Source of the DNA: Bradyrhizobium centrolobii
Lineage (GTDB): Bacteria > Pseudomonadota > Alphaproteobacteria > Rhizobiales > Xanthobacteraceae
Assembly (NCBI RefSeq): GCF_001641635.1
Contig: NZ_LUUB01000028.1
Coordinates: 14,256-78,255, forward strand
Reading direction: 5' to 3'
Length of the DNA stretch: 64,000 nt
Positions 45,127 through 52,365 of this stretch are shown piece after piece. Below the pieces are notes generated by a model. That model was not told the origin of the DNA, did no database searches, and worked only from the letters and a program-made list of their open reading frames with translations. The translations under genes were made by a program, and so were the position numbers. How positions within the stretch are numbered: position 1 is the stretch's first letter; every line of letters begins with the position of its first letter.

Positions 45127-46554
45127 ATGACCAACCCTGCCACGACCTCCCTGCTCGACCGCGCCAATCTCGATCGCGACCAGGTTCGCAACGAGGTCGC
45201 GCGCGGGCTTTCGGGCGCTGACGACGGCGAATTGTTCCTGGAATACAGCCAGACCGAAGCGCTGATGTTCGACAATGGGCGGCTCAAGCAGGCGACCTAC
45301 GACACCTCGCAGGGCTTTGGCCTGCGCGCGGTGAAGGACGATGCGGTCGGCTATGCGCATTCCTCCGACGTATCGCTGCCGGCGCTGATCCGCGCCGCCG
45401 ACGCTGTGGCGGCCGTGCGCGGCGGCTACTCCGGCAGCTTCGCAAGCCCCCCTCCGCACACCAATGTGCGGCTCTACGGCGACGACAATCCGCTGGATGC
45501 GCCGGGCTTCGAGACCAAGGTCAAGCTGCTCGCCGAGATCGACGGGTACCTGCGCGACAAGGACCCGCGAGTGCGGCAGGTCAGCGTCAGCCTGGGCGCG
45601 ACCTGGCAGGTCGTCGAGATCCTGCGCCCCGACGGCGAGAGCTATCGCGACATCCGCCCCCTGGTGCGCGTGAACATCTCCGTCGTCGCCGGACAAGGCG
45701 ACCGGCAGGAGAGCGGCAGCAAGGGCTACGGCGGCCGCGCCGGCTATGCCGAATTCATCGAGTCCAGGAGCTGGCGCGAGGCTGCCGACGGCGCGCTGCG
45801 CGAGGCGCTGGTCAATCTGGAATCTGTCCCGGCACCTGCCGGAGAAATGGACGTCGTGTTGGGCGCCGGCTGGCCCGGCGTGATGCTGCATGAAGCGGTC
45901 GGCCATGGCCTCGAGGGCGACTTCAACCGCAAGAAGACCTCGGCCTTCGCCGGCCTGATGGGCCAGCAGGTCGCAGCGAAAGGCGTCACCGTTGTCGACG
46001 ACGGCACCATTGCTTCAAGGCGTGGCTCGCTCTCGATCGACGACGAGGGCACGCCGACCAACCGCACCGTGCTGATCGAGGATGGCATCCTGGTCGGCTA
46101 CATGCAGGACCGCCAGAACGCGCGCCTCATGAACATGAAGCCGACCGGCAACGGACGCCGCCAGGGCTATGCCCACGTGCCGATGCCGCGCATGACCAAC
46201 ACCTACATGCTCGCCGGCGACCGCGAGCCGGGCGAGATCATCGCCTCGGTGAAGAACGGCGTGTTCGCCGCGAACTTCGGCGGCGGCCAGGTCGACATCA
46301 CCTCGGGCAAATACGTGTTCCAGTGCACCGAGGCCTATAAAATCGAGAACGGCAAGATCGGCGCGCCCCTGAAGGGCGCCATGCTGATCGGCAACGGTCC
46401 CACCGACCTGCATCGCATCCGCATGATCGGCAATGACCTCGCGCTCGACACCGGTATCGGCACCTGCGGCAAGAACGGCCAAGGCGTGCCGGTCGGCGTC
46501 GGCCAGCCGACGCTGCTGATGGAACGCATTACGGTCGGAGGCACCGGCGCATGA
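45127..46554 (+). CDS. tldD: Metalloprotease TldD
   Basis: 475 residues from MTNPATTSLLDRANLDRDQV; an ATG four codons upstream is also in frame, but GGACGC just before the chosen ATG is the only purine-rich site. TldD works with TldE/PmbA as a heterodimeric zinc protease that processes microcin and antitoxin-type peptides in the cytoplasm. The zinc motif HEAVGHGLE has H255, E256 and H259-H260 region, with the C-terminal CGKNGQGVPVGVGQPTL in place. The tldE partner is not in the window. It overlaps lepB as ATGA. Confidence 0.95.
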   Translation: MTNPATTSLLDRANLDRDQVRNEVARGLSGADDGELFLEYSQTEALMFDNGRLKQATYDTSQGFGLRAVKDDAVGYAHSSDVSLPALIRAADAVAAVRGGYSGSFASPPPHTNVRLYGDDNPLDAPGFETKVKLLAEIDGYLRDKDPRVRQVSVSLGATWQVVEILRPDGESYRDIRPLVRVNISVVAGQGDRQESGSKGYGGRAGYAEFIESRSWREAADGALREALVNLESVPAPAGEMDVVLGAGWPGVMLHEAVGHGLEGDFNRKKTSAFAGLMGQQVAAKGVTVVDDGTIASRRGSLSIDDEGTPTNRTVLIEDGILVGYMQDRQNARLMNMKPTGNGRRQGYAHVPMPRMTNTYMLAGDREPGEIIASVKNGVFAANFGGGQVDITSGKYVFQCTEAYKIENGKIGAPLKGAMLIGNGPTDLHRIRMIGNDLALDTGIGTCGKNGQGVPVGVGQPTLLMERITVGGTGA

Positions 46555-47330
46555 GCGTAGAGAAAGTGACTGCGACCACCAGCAAGCCGAAGACAAGTAC
46601 CTGGCGCGGGCAGATCGTGCAGCTCGCCGGCATCGTCGCCGCCGTGTTCATCGCAAAGGGCGCGCTGGCCGAGCCGTTCTACGTGCCGTCCGGCTCGATG
46701 GAGCCGACGCTGCTGATCGGCGATGCGCTGCTCGCCTCGAAATTCCCCTATGGCTACGGCACCTCGTCGCTGCCGATCCAGATCAACCTGCCCGAAACCG
46801 GCCGCGTGTTCGCAGAAACACCGAAGCTCGGCGACGTCGTGGTGTTCCGCTGGCCCGGCGACCGCTCGCAGGCCTGGGTCAAGCGCGTCGTCGGGCTACC
46901 CGGCGACCGCATCCAGATGCGGCAGGGCCAGCTCTTTATCAACGACCGTCCCGCCGAGCTGAAGCCGGACGGCGTCGGTGCGGCCGAGGACGACAATGGC
47001 GGTAGCGAGCCCGCCCACCGCTACGTCGAGACGCTGCCGAACGGCGTATCGCATCTGATCTTCAAGATGCGCGACAACGGTCCGCTCGACAACACACCGG
47101 AGGTGACGGTGCCCGCCGGCCATCTCTTCGTGCTCGGCGACAACCGCGACAATTCCGCCGACAGCCGCGTGCCGCTGCGCTCCGGTGGCGTCGGGCTCTT
47201 GCCAATCGACAATCTGGTCGGACGCGCCGATGCCGTGCTCGGCTCCTGGGATCTCGGGATGCGCAGCCAGCCGGTGTGGACCTGGCTGTCCGGCTTCCGC
47301 CTCGCGCGGTTCTTCACCGCCGTGCACTGA
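46551..47330 (+). CDS. lepB: Signal peptidase I
   Basis: 259 residues. One N-terminal membrane helix (QLAGIVAAVFIAKGALAEPF near 24-43). The catalytic serine is S49 in VPSGSMEPTLLIGD, and the general-base lysine is K111 in AWVKRVVGLPGDRI. The periplasmic domain ends with the GDNRDNSADSR signature. It removes signal peptides from exported proteins. Its ATG overlaps the tldD stop. A second lepB may exist elsewhere near rnc/era, as is common in rhizobia. Confidence 0.95.
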   Translation: MSVEKVTATTSKPKTSTWRGQIVQLAGIVAAVFIAKGALAEPFYVPSGSMEPTLLIGDALLASKFPYGYGTSSLPIQINLPETGRVFAETPKLGDVVVFRWPGDRSQAWVKRVVGLPGDRIQMRQGQLFINDRPAELKPDGVGAAEDDNGGSEPAHRYVETLPNGVSHLIFKMRDNGPLDNTPEVTVPAGHLFVLGDNRDNSADSRVPLRSGGVGLLPIDNLVGRADAVLGSWDLGMRSQPVWTWLSGFRLARFFTAVH

Positions 47331-47340
47331 GCCTCCGCTC

Positions 47341-47688
47341 ATGACCTTCGACGACGTCAGAAAGATTGCGCTGACGTGGCCGGAGGTCGAGGACGGCACC
47401 TCCTACGGCACGCCGGCACTGAAGGTGCGCAAGAAGATGCTGGCGCGCCTGAAGGAGGACGGCGACAGCCTGGTCATGCCGGATGTGCCGATCGACGAGC
47501 GCGCGATGCTGGTCGAGAGCCAGCCGAAGATATTCTACTTCACTGATCACTACGCCGACTATCCGATCGTGCTGATCCGCCTGTCCAAGGCGAAGCGCGC
47601 GATCGTCGAGCCGTTCCTGCGCCGACGCTGGCGCGGGCTCGCATCCAAGGCGGTGCTGGCGAGCTATGATGCGCGCGAGGGCGCGTGA
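47341..47688 (+). CDS. MmcQ/YjbR family protein
   Basis: 115 residues from MTFDDVRKIALTWPEVEDGT. Small DNA-binding-like fold of the MmcQ/YjbR family: N-terminal helix, GTSYGTPALKVRKKMLARLK, then LVMPDVPIDERAMLVESQPK and IVLIRLSKAKRAIVEPFLRR. The start is placed ten bases after the lepB stop. Members resemble double-wing DNA-binding domains but their biological role is not known. Confidence 0.9.
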   Translation: MTFDDVRKIALTWPEVEDGTSYGTPALKVRKKMLARLKEDGDSLVMPDVPIDERAMLVESQPKIFYFTDHYADYPIVLIRLSKAKRAIVEPFLRRRWRGLASKAVLASYDAREGA

Positions 47689-47794
47689 CCGACGCCATGG
47701 ATGAATTTCTCCGCCGCGAATTACGCCGCGAAGGCCGCGCGATGGAAGGCGCTGTGGCCAGAGCTCACGGTGATCGCGGTGGAGTGAGAGGCCG

Positions 47795-47883
47795 GTAGGG
47801 TGGGTTAGCGAAGCGTAACCCACCTCTTTCGCTTCCGCGGAGACAAACAGTGGTGGGTTACGCCTTCGGCTAATCCACCCTAC
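47795..47883. repeat. Palindromic repeat, family C copy 2 (GTAGGGTGGGTT)
   Basis: GTAGGGTGGGTTAGCGAAGC GTAACCCACC at the left and GTGGGTTACGCCTTCGGCTA ATCCACCCTAC at the right pair over most of their length. It lies between convergent genes (MmcQ-like protein and PAN-domain protein). Confidence 0.85.
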
Positions 47884-47912
47884 GCGACCGAATGTTTGGC
47901 GCGCAGCCGGGC

Positions 47913-48476
47913 TTACCGCACCACACCCGACGCGAACCCCGCCTTCCTGCGCGGCGGCTTGATTTCCTTTTTCAGGAAGCAGCGCGCTTCGCGGCCGGTG
48001 TAGCCGGGACGGGCGAAGGTGAAGGCGCGGCACTTGTTGTCGGCGGTGCAGGCGGCCTTGCAGGCCTCCACGCCCTCGCCGGCCTTGAGCTCGAAATTGC
48101 GCAGATCGCCACCGGGACGGTCGATCGACGTCTCCACGCCCTCGATCCGCGGCTCGATCACGCCGGCACCACGCACGCCGGAGATGCAGCAGCTTTCCGG
48201 CACGCGCGGCGGCACCGTGTTCTTGAGCCAGCACAACGCCGATCCACCTTCGATATCGGGATAGCTGAAGCTCCAGGACCGGCAACGGCGGTCGCGCTCG
48301 CACAGCAGCGCACAATCCTCCGGATCGCCCGAGGTCACTGGCGTGTTGAAATAGTCGCCACCGGGCCGGTCGAACGCCGTCTGGGCGCGCACAGGCAGGC
48401 ACGCAAGCGCGAGCACCAGCGTGACGCATGCCACGACGCTTGCCATGACGGCCCCAGGCAGGAGGCCCTTCCCCAT
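47913..48476 (-). CDS. Exported protein with two PAN/Apple domains
   Basis: 187 residues. A signal peptide (VMASVVACVTLVLALACLPV, cleavage near RAQ at 32) is followed by two PAN-like repeats of about 70 residues. Each begins with a near-identical sequence: TAFDRPGGDYFNTPVTSGDP at about 33-52 and TSIDRPGGDLRNFELKAGEG at about 116-135. Each has cysteines spaced as in Apple domains (CALLCERDRRCRSWSF; CKAACTADNKCRAFTF). PAN domains bind proteins or sugars in extracytoplasmic space; partners here are unknown. It is a single gene with a family-C repeat at its 3' side. Confidence 0.9.
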   Translation of the reverse strand: MGKGLLPGAVMASVVACVTLVLALACLPVRAQTAFDRPGGDYFNTPVTSGDPEDCALLCERDRRCRSWSFSYPDIEGGSALCWLKNTVPPRVPESCCISGVRGAGVIEPRIEGVETSIDRPGGDLRNFELKAGEGVEACKAACTADNKCRAFTFARPGYTGREARCFLKKEIKPPRRKAGFASGVVR

Positions 48477-48589
48477 CCGAACAGCTTTCGAGTTATTGAC
48501 GACGCTCAGGTTTTTTCAGCCGACCATTTGATCGCCGCAAACCTGTATGGGCGATGAACGGCCTAAACCGTGGGCGTTGGTCTATCGGA

Positions 48590-49960
48590 CTAGAAAGCGT
48601 AGTCCTCGTAGGCCGGTTCCACCGAGCCCTTCCAAGGTCCGTTGAATTTGTCCAGCATCTCCTCGGCCGGTGTTCGGCCGGCATCGATGATGCGGTCGAG
48701 CGGCTCGAGATGGCGGGTTTCGTCGCGGCCGAGATGGTCGATTCGACCCCGCCGACGCAGGCCGGCATGTGCCAGAACGAGGCACTCCTTGGCGATCTCG
48801 AAGAGATAGCGGTCCTTGATCCGCGCCTTGAAGCCGAAACGCGGCACGTCGTCGCGCAGCGCCTGGCGTTCATGCGCGGACCAGTGCTTCACGATCTCCC
48901 AGGCGGCATCGAGTGACACATCGTCGTAGAGCAGCCCGACCCAGAACGCCGGCAGCGCCGGCAGCCGGTCCCACGGGCCGCCGTCGGAGCCGCGCATCTC
49001 GAGATAACGCTTCAGCCGCACCTCGGGGAAAATCGTCGAGAGGTGGTTGGCCCAGTCCGACAGCGTCGGACGCTCACCGGGCAGGTTGTTGTTGCGACCA
49101 TCGAAGAAGGCGCGGAACGAGGAGCCGGACATGTCGATGTATTCGTCGCCGCGCTTGACGAAATACATGGGCACGTCGAGCGCATAGTCGACATAGCGCT
49201 CGAAGCCCATGCCGTCCTCGAAGGCAAAGGGAAGCATGCCCGAGCGCGCGTTGTCGGTGTCACGCCAGATCTCGGAGCGGAAGGAGAGGAAGCCGTTCGG
49301 CTTGCCCTCGGTGAAGGGCGAGTTGGCGAACAGCGCGGTCGCGACCGGCTGGAGCGCGACCGACACCCGCAGCTTCTTGACCATGTCGGCTTCTGAGGAG
49401 AAGTCGAGATTGGTCTGCACCGTGCAAGTCCGGTACATCATGTCGAGGCCGTATTGGCCGACCTTCGGCATATAGTTGGTCATGATCTTGTAGCGGCCCT
49501 TGGGCATCACGGGGATGTCCGAGCGCGACCAGGACGGCGTCATGCCGAGACCGAGGAAGCCGATGCCGAGCGGCGCTGCGATCTCGCGCACTTGCGCCAG
49601 ATGCGCCATCAGCTCGGCCTGCGTCTGATGCACGTTCTCGACCGGCGCGCCGGAGAGCTCGAACTGCCCGCCGGGCTCGAGCGAGATCGCGCCGCCGCCG
49701 GTGACGTCGTAGAGCCCGATGATGTTGCCCTTCTCCATGATCGGCTCCCAGCCGAGCAGGAGCTTCATGCCTTCGAGCAGCGCGCCGATGCCGCGCGCGC
49801 CCTCGTAAGGCACGGGCCGGTGCCCTTCGAGCGTGAACGGCGTCTTCTCGTGCTCGGTGCCGAGGCGGAATTCGGAGGGGTCCTTGCAGCCGGCCTCGAA
49901 CCACGCAACGAGCTCATCGCGCGATTGCAGCGGCGTCATATCGATCTGGTCTCGCGCCAT
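48590..49960 (-). CDS. gshA: Glutamate-cysteine ligase (alphaproteobacterial/plant type)
   Basis: 456 residues. It makes gamma-glutamylcysteine, the first step of glutathione synthesis. It belongs to the plant-like GCS2 group: EFRLGTEHEKTPFTLEGHRP near 32-51 binds substrate, then GALLEGMKLLLGWEP, GGGAISLEPGGQFELSGAP and HQTQAEL. The adjacent GST and the MarR regulator fit a glutathione-based stress theme, although they are not in its operon. The ATG is 97 bases from the MarR stop on the same strand. Confidence 0.96.
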   Translation of the reverse strand: MARDQIDMTPLQSRDELVAWFEAGCKDPSEFRLGTEHEKTPFTLEGHRPVPYEGARGIGALLEGMKLLLGWEPIMEKGNIIGLYDVTGGGAISLEPGGQFELSGAPVENVHQTQAELMAHLAQVREIAAPLGIGFLGLGMTPSWSRSDIPVMPKGRYKIMTNYMPKVGQYGLDMMYRTCTVQTNLDFSSEADMVKKLRVSVALQPVATALFANSPFTEGKPNGFLSFRSEIWRDTDNARSGMLPFAFEDGMGFERYVDYALDVPMYFVKRGDEYIDMSGSSFRAFFDGRNNNLPGERPTLSDWANHLSTIFPEVRLKRYLEMRGSDGGPWDRLPALPAFWVGLLYDDVSLDAAWEIVKHWSAHERQALRDDVPRFGFKARIKDRYLFEIAKECLVLAHAGLRRRGRIDHLGRDETRHLEPLDRIIDAGRTPAEEMLDKFNGPWKGSVEPAYEDYAF

Positions 49961-50056
49961 ATCAAACTCTAATCAAAAGCGCTTCGACCGAACGCGCGGG
50001 TGACAGGGATGGTCCGCGAACCGTTGGGTGCGCGGCCGTGTTGGTTTGCCGCGCGA

Positions 50057-50545
50057 TCATCGCGACGGCGTGCTTTCGTGGACGGACGGCAGTTTCATCT
50101 CGCCGCAAGAGCAGCCCAGGCGGTCGAGCAGGGCGCTGAGCTTGACGGCGTCGGTATCGGAGAGTTTCGAGCCGACATATTTCTCGATCGCGGCGGAATA
50201 GGCGCCCCACATCCGCTTCTGCAACTCACGCCCCGCTTCCGTGATCTCGACGAACTGGCCGCGCTTGTCGATCTTGCATTCGCGCCGGGAGGCAAGCCCC
50301 TCGTCGACCAGGCGGTCGATCAGCCGCGAAGTCGAATATTGCGGGATCAGCATCTGCCGCTCCAGCTCCACCGGCCGCAGTTCGCCGGACGGAGCGCGCG
50401 ACAGTTCCAGGAGCGCGTCATACCAGGCCAGAGGCGGAAAGCCGGCCTTCTTCAGGTCCTGCTCGACGCAGTCGAGCACACGGCTCTGCACCCGCATCAG
50501 GCGGATCCAGGCGGCCGTTGCCTCGGTCGATGGTTTGCGTTTCAT
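50057..50545 (-). CDS. MarR-family transcriptional regulator
   Basis: 162 residues from ATG 50545 (MKRKPSTEATAAWIRLMRVQ); the in-frame TTG upstream is less likely. Winged helix-turn-helix near 50-115 with RPVELERQMLIPQYSTSRLI as recognition region and the wing DEGLASRRECKIDKRGQFVE. The tail contains CSCGEM, a possible redox-active cysteine pair. It is divergent from the GST gene, and two matching palindromes lie between them. It is the probable repressor of that GST and of itself. Confidence 0.9.
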   Translation of the reverse strand: MKRKPSTEATAAWIRLMRVQSRVLDCVEQDLKKAGFPPLAWYDALLELSRAPSGELRPVELERQMLIPQYSTSRLIDRLVDEGLASRRECKIDKRGQFVEITEAGRELQKRMWGAYSAAIEKYVGSKLSDTDAVKLSALLDRLGCSCGEMKLPSVHESTPSR

Positions 50546-50583
50546 GATTCCGCTCAAACTCGTCGCCCGCTCTTACTCCATTC

Positions 50584-50597
50584 GATGCACGTGCATC
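50584..50597. promoter_or_regulatory. MarR operator-like palindrome 1
   Basis: GATGCACGTGCATC is a perfect 14 bp palindrome, 38 bp upstream of the marR ATG. Its core ATGCACGTGCAT differs by one base from the second palindrome at 50611-50626. Confidence 0.65.
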
Positions 50598-50610
50598 AAT
50601 CTTGACTATT

Positions 50611-50626
50611 ACATGCAAGTGCATGT
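50611..50626. promoter_or_regulatory. MarR operator-like palindrome 2, overlapping the GST promoter
   Basis: ACATGCAAGTGCATGT is a 16 bp palindrome with a single central mismatch, its centre 28 bp from that of the first. TTGACT (50602-50607) lies just before it, so the palindrome covers the expected -10 region of a promoter for the GST gene at 50671. This is the placement expected of a repressor site. Confidence 0.65.
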
Positions 50627-50670
50627 AGGCGTACTTTCGCTCCAACCAAGCGTCAAGAGGAGGAAATTCC

Positions 50671-51285
50671 ATGAAACTGTATTATTCACCCGGCGCCTGC
50701 TCACTGTCCCCCCACATCGCGCTTCTGGAGGCCGACCTGCCCTATGAGCTGGTCAAGGTCGATATCCGCGCCAAGAAGCTCGAAAATGGTGAGGATTACC
50801 TGAAGGTGAATCCGAAAGGTCAGGTCCCCGCGCTGGGCCTCGACAGCGGAGAGATCGTGACTGAAGGACCGGTCATTGTCCAGATGATCGCCGACCAGGC
50901 TACGGCTAAGGCGCTGGCGCCCGCCCGCGACAGTTCCGAGCGTTACAAGCTGCTGGAGTGGCTGAACTTCCTCACCTCGGAGGTACACAAGAGCTTCAGC
51001 CCGCTGTTCTCGCCGGTGCTCGCCGACGACGCCAAGGCGTTCTTCAAGGATCGCGTCATGGGCAAGCTGAAATATATCGACGGCCAGCTCGCTGGCCGCG
51101 ACTATCTGATGGGCAACCAGTTCACGGTCGCCGACGGCTATCTCTTCACGATGCTGACCTGGGGCGACCGCATGAAATTCGACCTCTCGGCAATGCCGAA
51201 CCTTACCGCCTACAAGGCCCGCGTCGCGGCGCGGCCGAAGGTGCAGGAAGCGCTGAAGAAGGAAGGGCTGGCGCAGGCGGCCTGA
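50671..51285 (+). CDS. gst: Glutathione S-transferase
   Basis: 204 residues with the beta-class bacterial GST layout. The thioredoxin-like N-terminus is MKLYYSPGACSLSPHIALLE (the catalytic cysteine is C10), followed by NPKGQVPAL and the SNAIL-like TEGPVIVQMIAD. The helical C-terminal domain has GNQFTVADGYLFTMLTW. It conjugates glutathione to electrophiles in the cytoplasm. GGAGGAAATTCC before the ATG is a strong ribosome site. Regulation by the divergent MarR protein is likely. Confidence 0.95.
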   Translation: MKLYYSPGACSLSPHIALLEADLPYELVKVDIRAKKLENGEDYLKVNPKGQVPALGLDSGEIVTEGPVIVQMIADQATAKALAPARDSSERYKLLEWLNFLTSEVHKSFSPLFSPVLADDAKAFFKDRVMGKLKYIDGQLAGRDYLMGNQFTVADGYLFTMLTWGDRMKFDLSAMPNLTAYKARVAARPKVQEALKKEGLAQAA

Positions 51286-51309
51286 GAGCCGGCCTGCCAT
51301 CAAGCTCCG

Positions 51310-51338
51310 AAGGGCCGGATCCATGATCCGGCCCTTTC
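51310..51338 (+). terminator. Rho-independent terminator of the GST gene
   Basis: AAGGGCCGGATC-CATGATCCGGCCCTT is a stem of about 11 pairs with an overlapping loop, followed by TCT. It lies 25 bp after the GST stop. Confidence 0.85.
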
Positions 51339-51482
51339 TATTGGCCTATTGGCGCCGTCGGAAATGCGCCCCCCAACGGGGTACCTCCCCTTGGACTTAT
51401 GAATTAAGGTTCGCCAAGTGTAAGTAGTGCTGCCTTGTTACCGCCCAGGAAGCCGGCAAAGCTGATCGGAGCTGATTGAGGA

Positions 51483-51818
51483 TTGTTTTTGCTCTTTTCG
51501 GAGTTGAACTTGACGATTGCCTTGGTCCTGATCGTTGCAAGTGCGTTGGTGGGAACAGCGATCGGCCTTTTTTTCAAGTTTTGGGCTCTGATCCTGATCT
51601 CACCATTGATCGCAATCTTTTCCGCGGTCGTGCTCCGGTTCTACGAATTCGGCCTCGTTAAGGGCGTCGCCGTCACTGCTGCCTGCCTTGCCGTCTGCCA
51701 GCTCGCCTATGTGGCTACGGCCTATCTGCTGCACGCGCGGGAAATCTCATTTCATGACGAGATCGACGGCGAGCCAGGCGAGCAGAGCGAGCAGAAAATC
51801 CGCCGCCAGCACAAGTAA
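51483..51818 (+). CDS. Small membrane protein of unknown function
   Basis: 111 residues if begun at TTG 51483; TTG 51489 is as good, as GAGG lies at the right distance from it, and no ATG is available. Three hydrophobic segments (LTIALVLIVASALVGTAIGL, WALILISPLIAIFSAVVL and VAVTAACLAVCQLAYVATAY) are followed by a charged cytoplasmic tail REISFHDEIDGEPGEQSEQK. The tail is acidic. I recognise the type as a conserved rhizobial membrane protein without known role. Its 3' end overlaps an opposite gene candidate by 72 bp. Confidence 0.7.
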   Translation: MFLLFSELNLTIALVLIVASALVGTAIGLFFKFWALILISPLIAIFSAVVLRFYEFGLVKGVAVTAACLAVCQLAYVATAYLLHAREISFHDEIDGEPGEQSEQKIRRQHK

Positions 51819-51965
51819 CGCCAGCATTGCCCAAAACACCGGCCCCTTGCGGCGCAGGCGCGCAGGCTTCTGCTGCGGCAAGAGGCGGCTTGGTAAGGAT
51901 GGAATCGCGTATTTTGCCGTCAGATCACGATCGATCGCAGTCTTCTGGAGCACCAGAGAGTTCAT
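51747..51965 (-). CDS. Possible small single-helix membrane protein (uncertain)
   Basis: 72 residues from MNSLVLQKTAIDRDLTAKYA. Basic linker LPQQKPARLRRKG precedes one C-terminal membrane helix (VFWAMLALLVLAADFLLALLAWLA). A possible ribosome site (GAAGAAAG) lies about 11 bases upstream. The hydrophobic stretch is antisense to the charged tail of the overlapping plus-strand gene, and such complementarity can create a false helix. I therefore hold it as a candidate only. Confidence 0.4.
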   Translation of the reverse strand: MNSLVLQKTAIDRDLTAKYAIPSLPSRLLPQQKPARLRRKGPVFWAMLALLVLAADFLLALLAWLAVDLVMK

Positions 51966-52272
51966 TGCGGAACACTTTCTTCGTTGATTTTCAACTTGCC
52001 CGTTGATCGGCGCGTCCCAACAAGGTTGCTGAACAGGTTCCTGACCTGGTCCGGCAGCAAGAGTAGTGCCATGGGTGAGCAAAAGGACGGCGCCGCTTTG
52101 GCGCGCATATGACAACATGCGCGACACCGCGGCGTTCCAACCCTGCAAGCTTTTCCGGCTGAGTTCTGTGACGGGTTCCACAAACCGGAGAAAAAATCCA
52201 GACACGCGTTGGCGGCGATGGGCCGCGTGGCATTCGCGCCGCTCGGATTAGTGATTCGACACGACGAATCAG

Positions 52273-52302
52273 AAAGGCCGGATCGGTGATCCGGCCTTTT
52301 TC
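52273..52302. terminator. Terminator hairpin at the end of the fadJ-like gene region
   Basis: AAAGGCCGGATC-GGT-GATCCGGCCTTTTT is a stem of about 12 pairs with runs of A and T on both sides, so it can end transcripts from either direction. It lies 64 bp downstream of the fadJ-like stop on the minus strand. Confidence 0.8.
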
Positions 52303-52322
52303 ATTTCACTATCGGATGCGTT

Positions 52323-52350
52323 GCCCGGATGGAGCGAAGCGTAATCCGGG
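52323..52350. repeat. Short repeat containing GAGCGAAGCGTAATCC (copy 2)
   Basis: GCCCGGATGGAGCGAAGCGT AATCCGGG is the same unit as at 14411-14440 with a G in place of C in the loop. It forms a hairpin from CCCGGAT/ATCCGGG. Confidence 0.7.
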
Positions 52351-52365
52351 CTGCACAAGTACGTC

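Larger units (their letters stand above)
51966..52365. other. 400 bp intergenic region before the beta-oxidation cluster
   Basis: No gene with coding character is visible. It contains the terminator hairpin at 52273-52302 and the short repeat at 52323-52350, both near the 3' end of the fadJ-like gene. The stretch 51990-52240 shows nothing I can name. Confidence 0.5.

Noticed and set aside
47701..47787. A 28-residue frame MNFSAANYAAKAARWKALWP... after the MmcQ-like gene
   Set aside because: It reads protein-like, but it is too short, has no ribosome site and no known family; it may be a remnant, but nothing supports a call.
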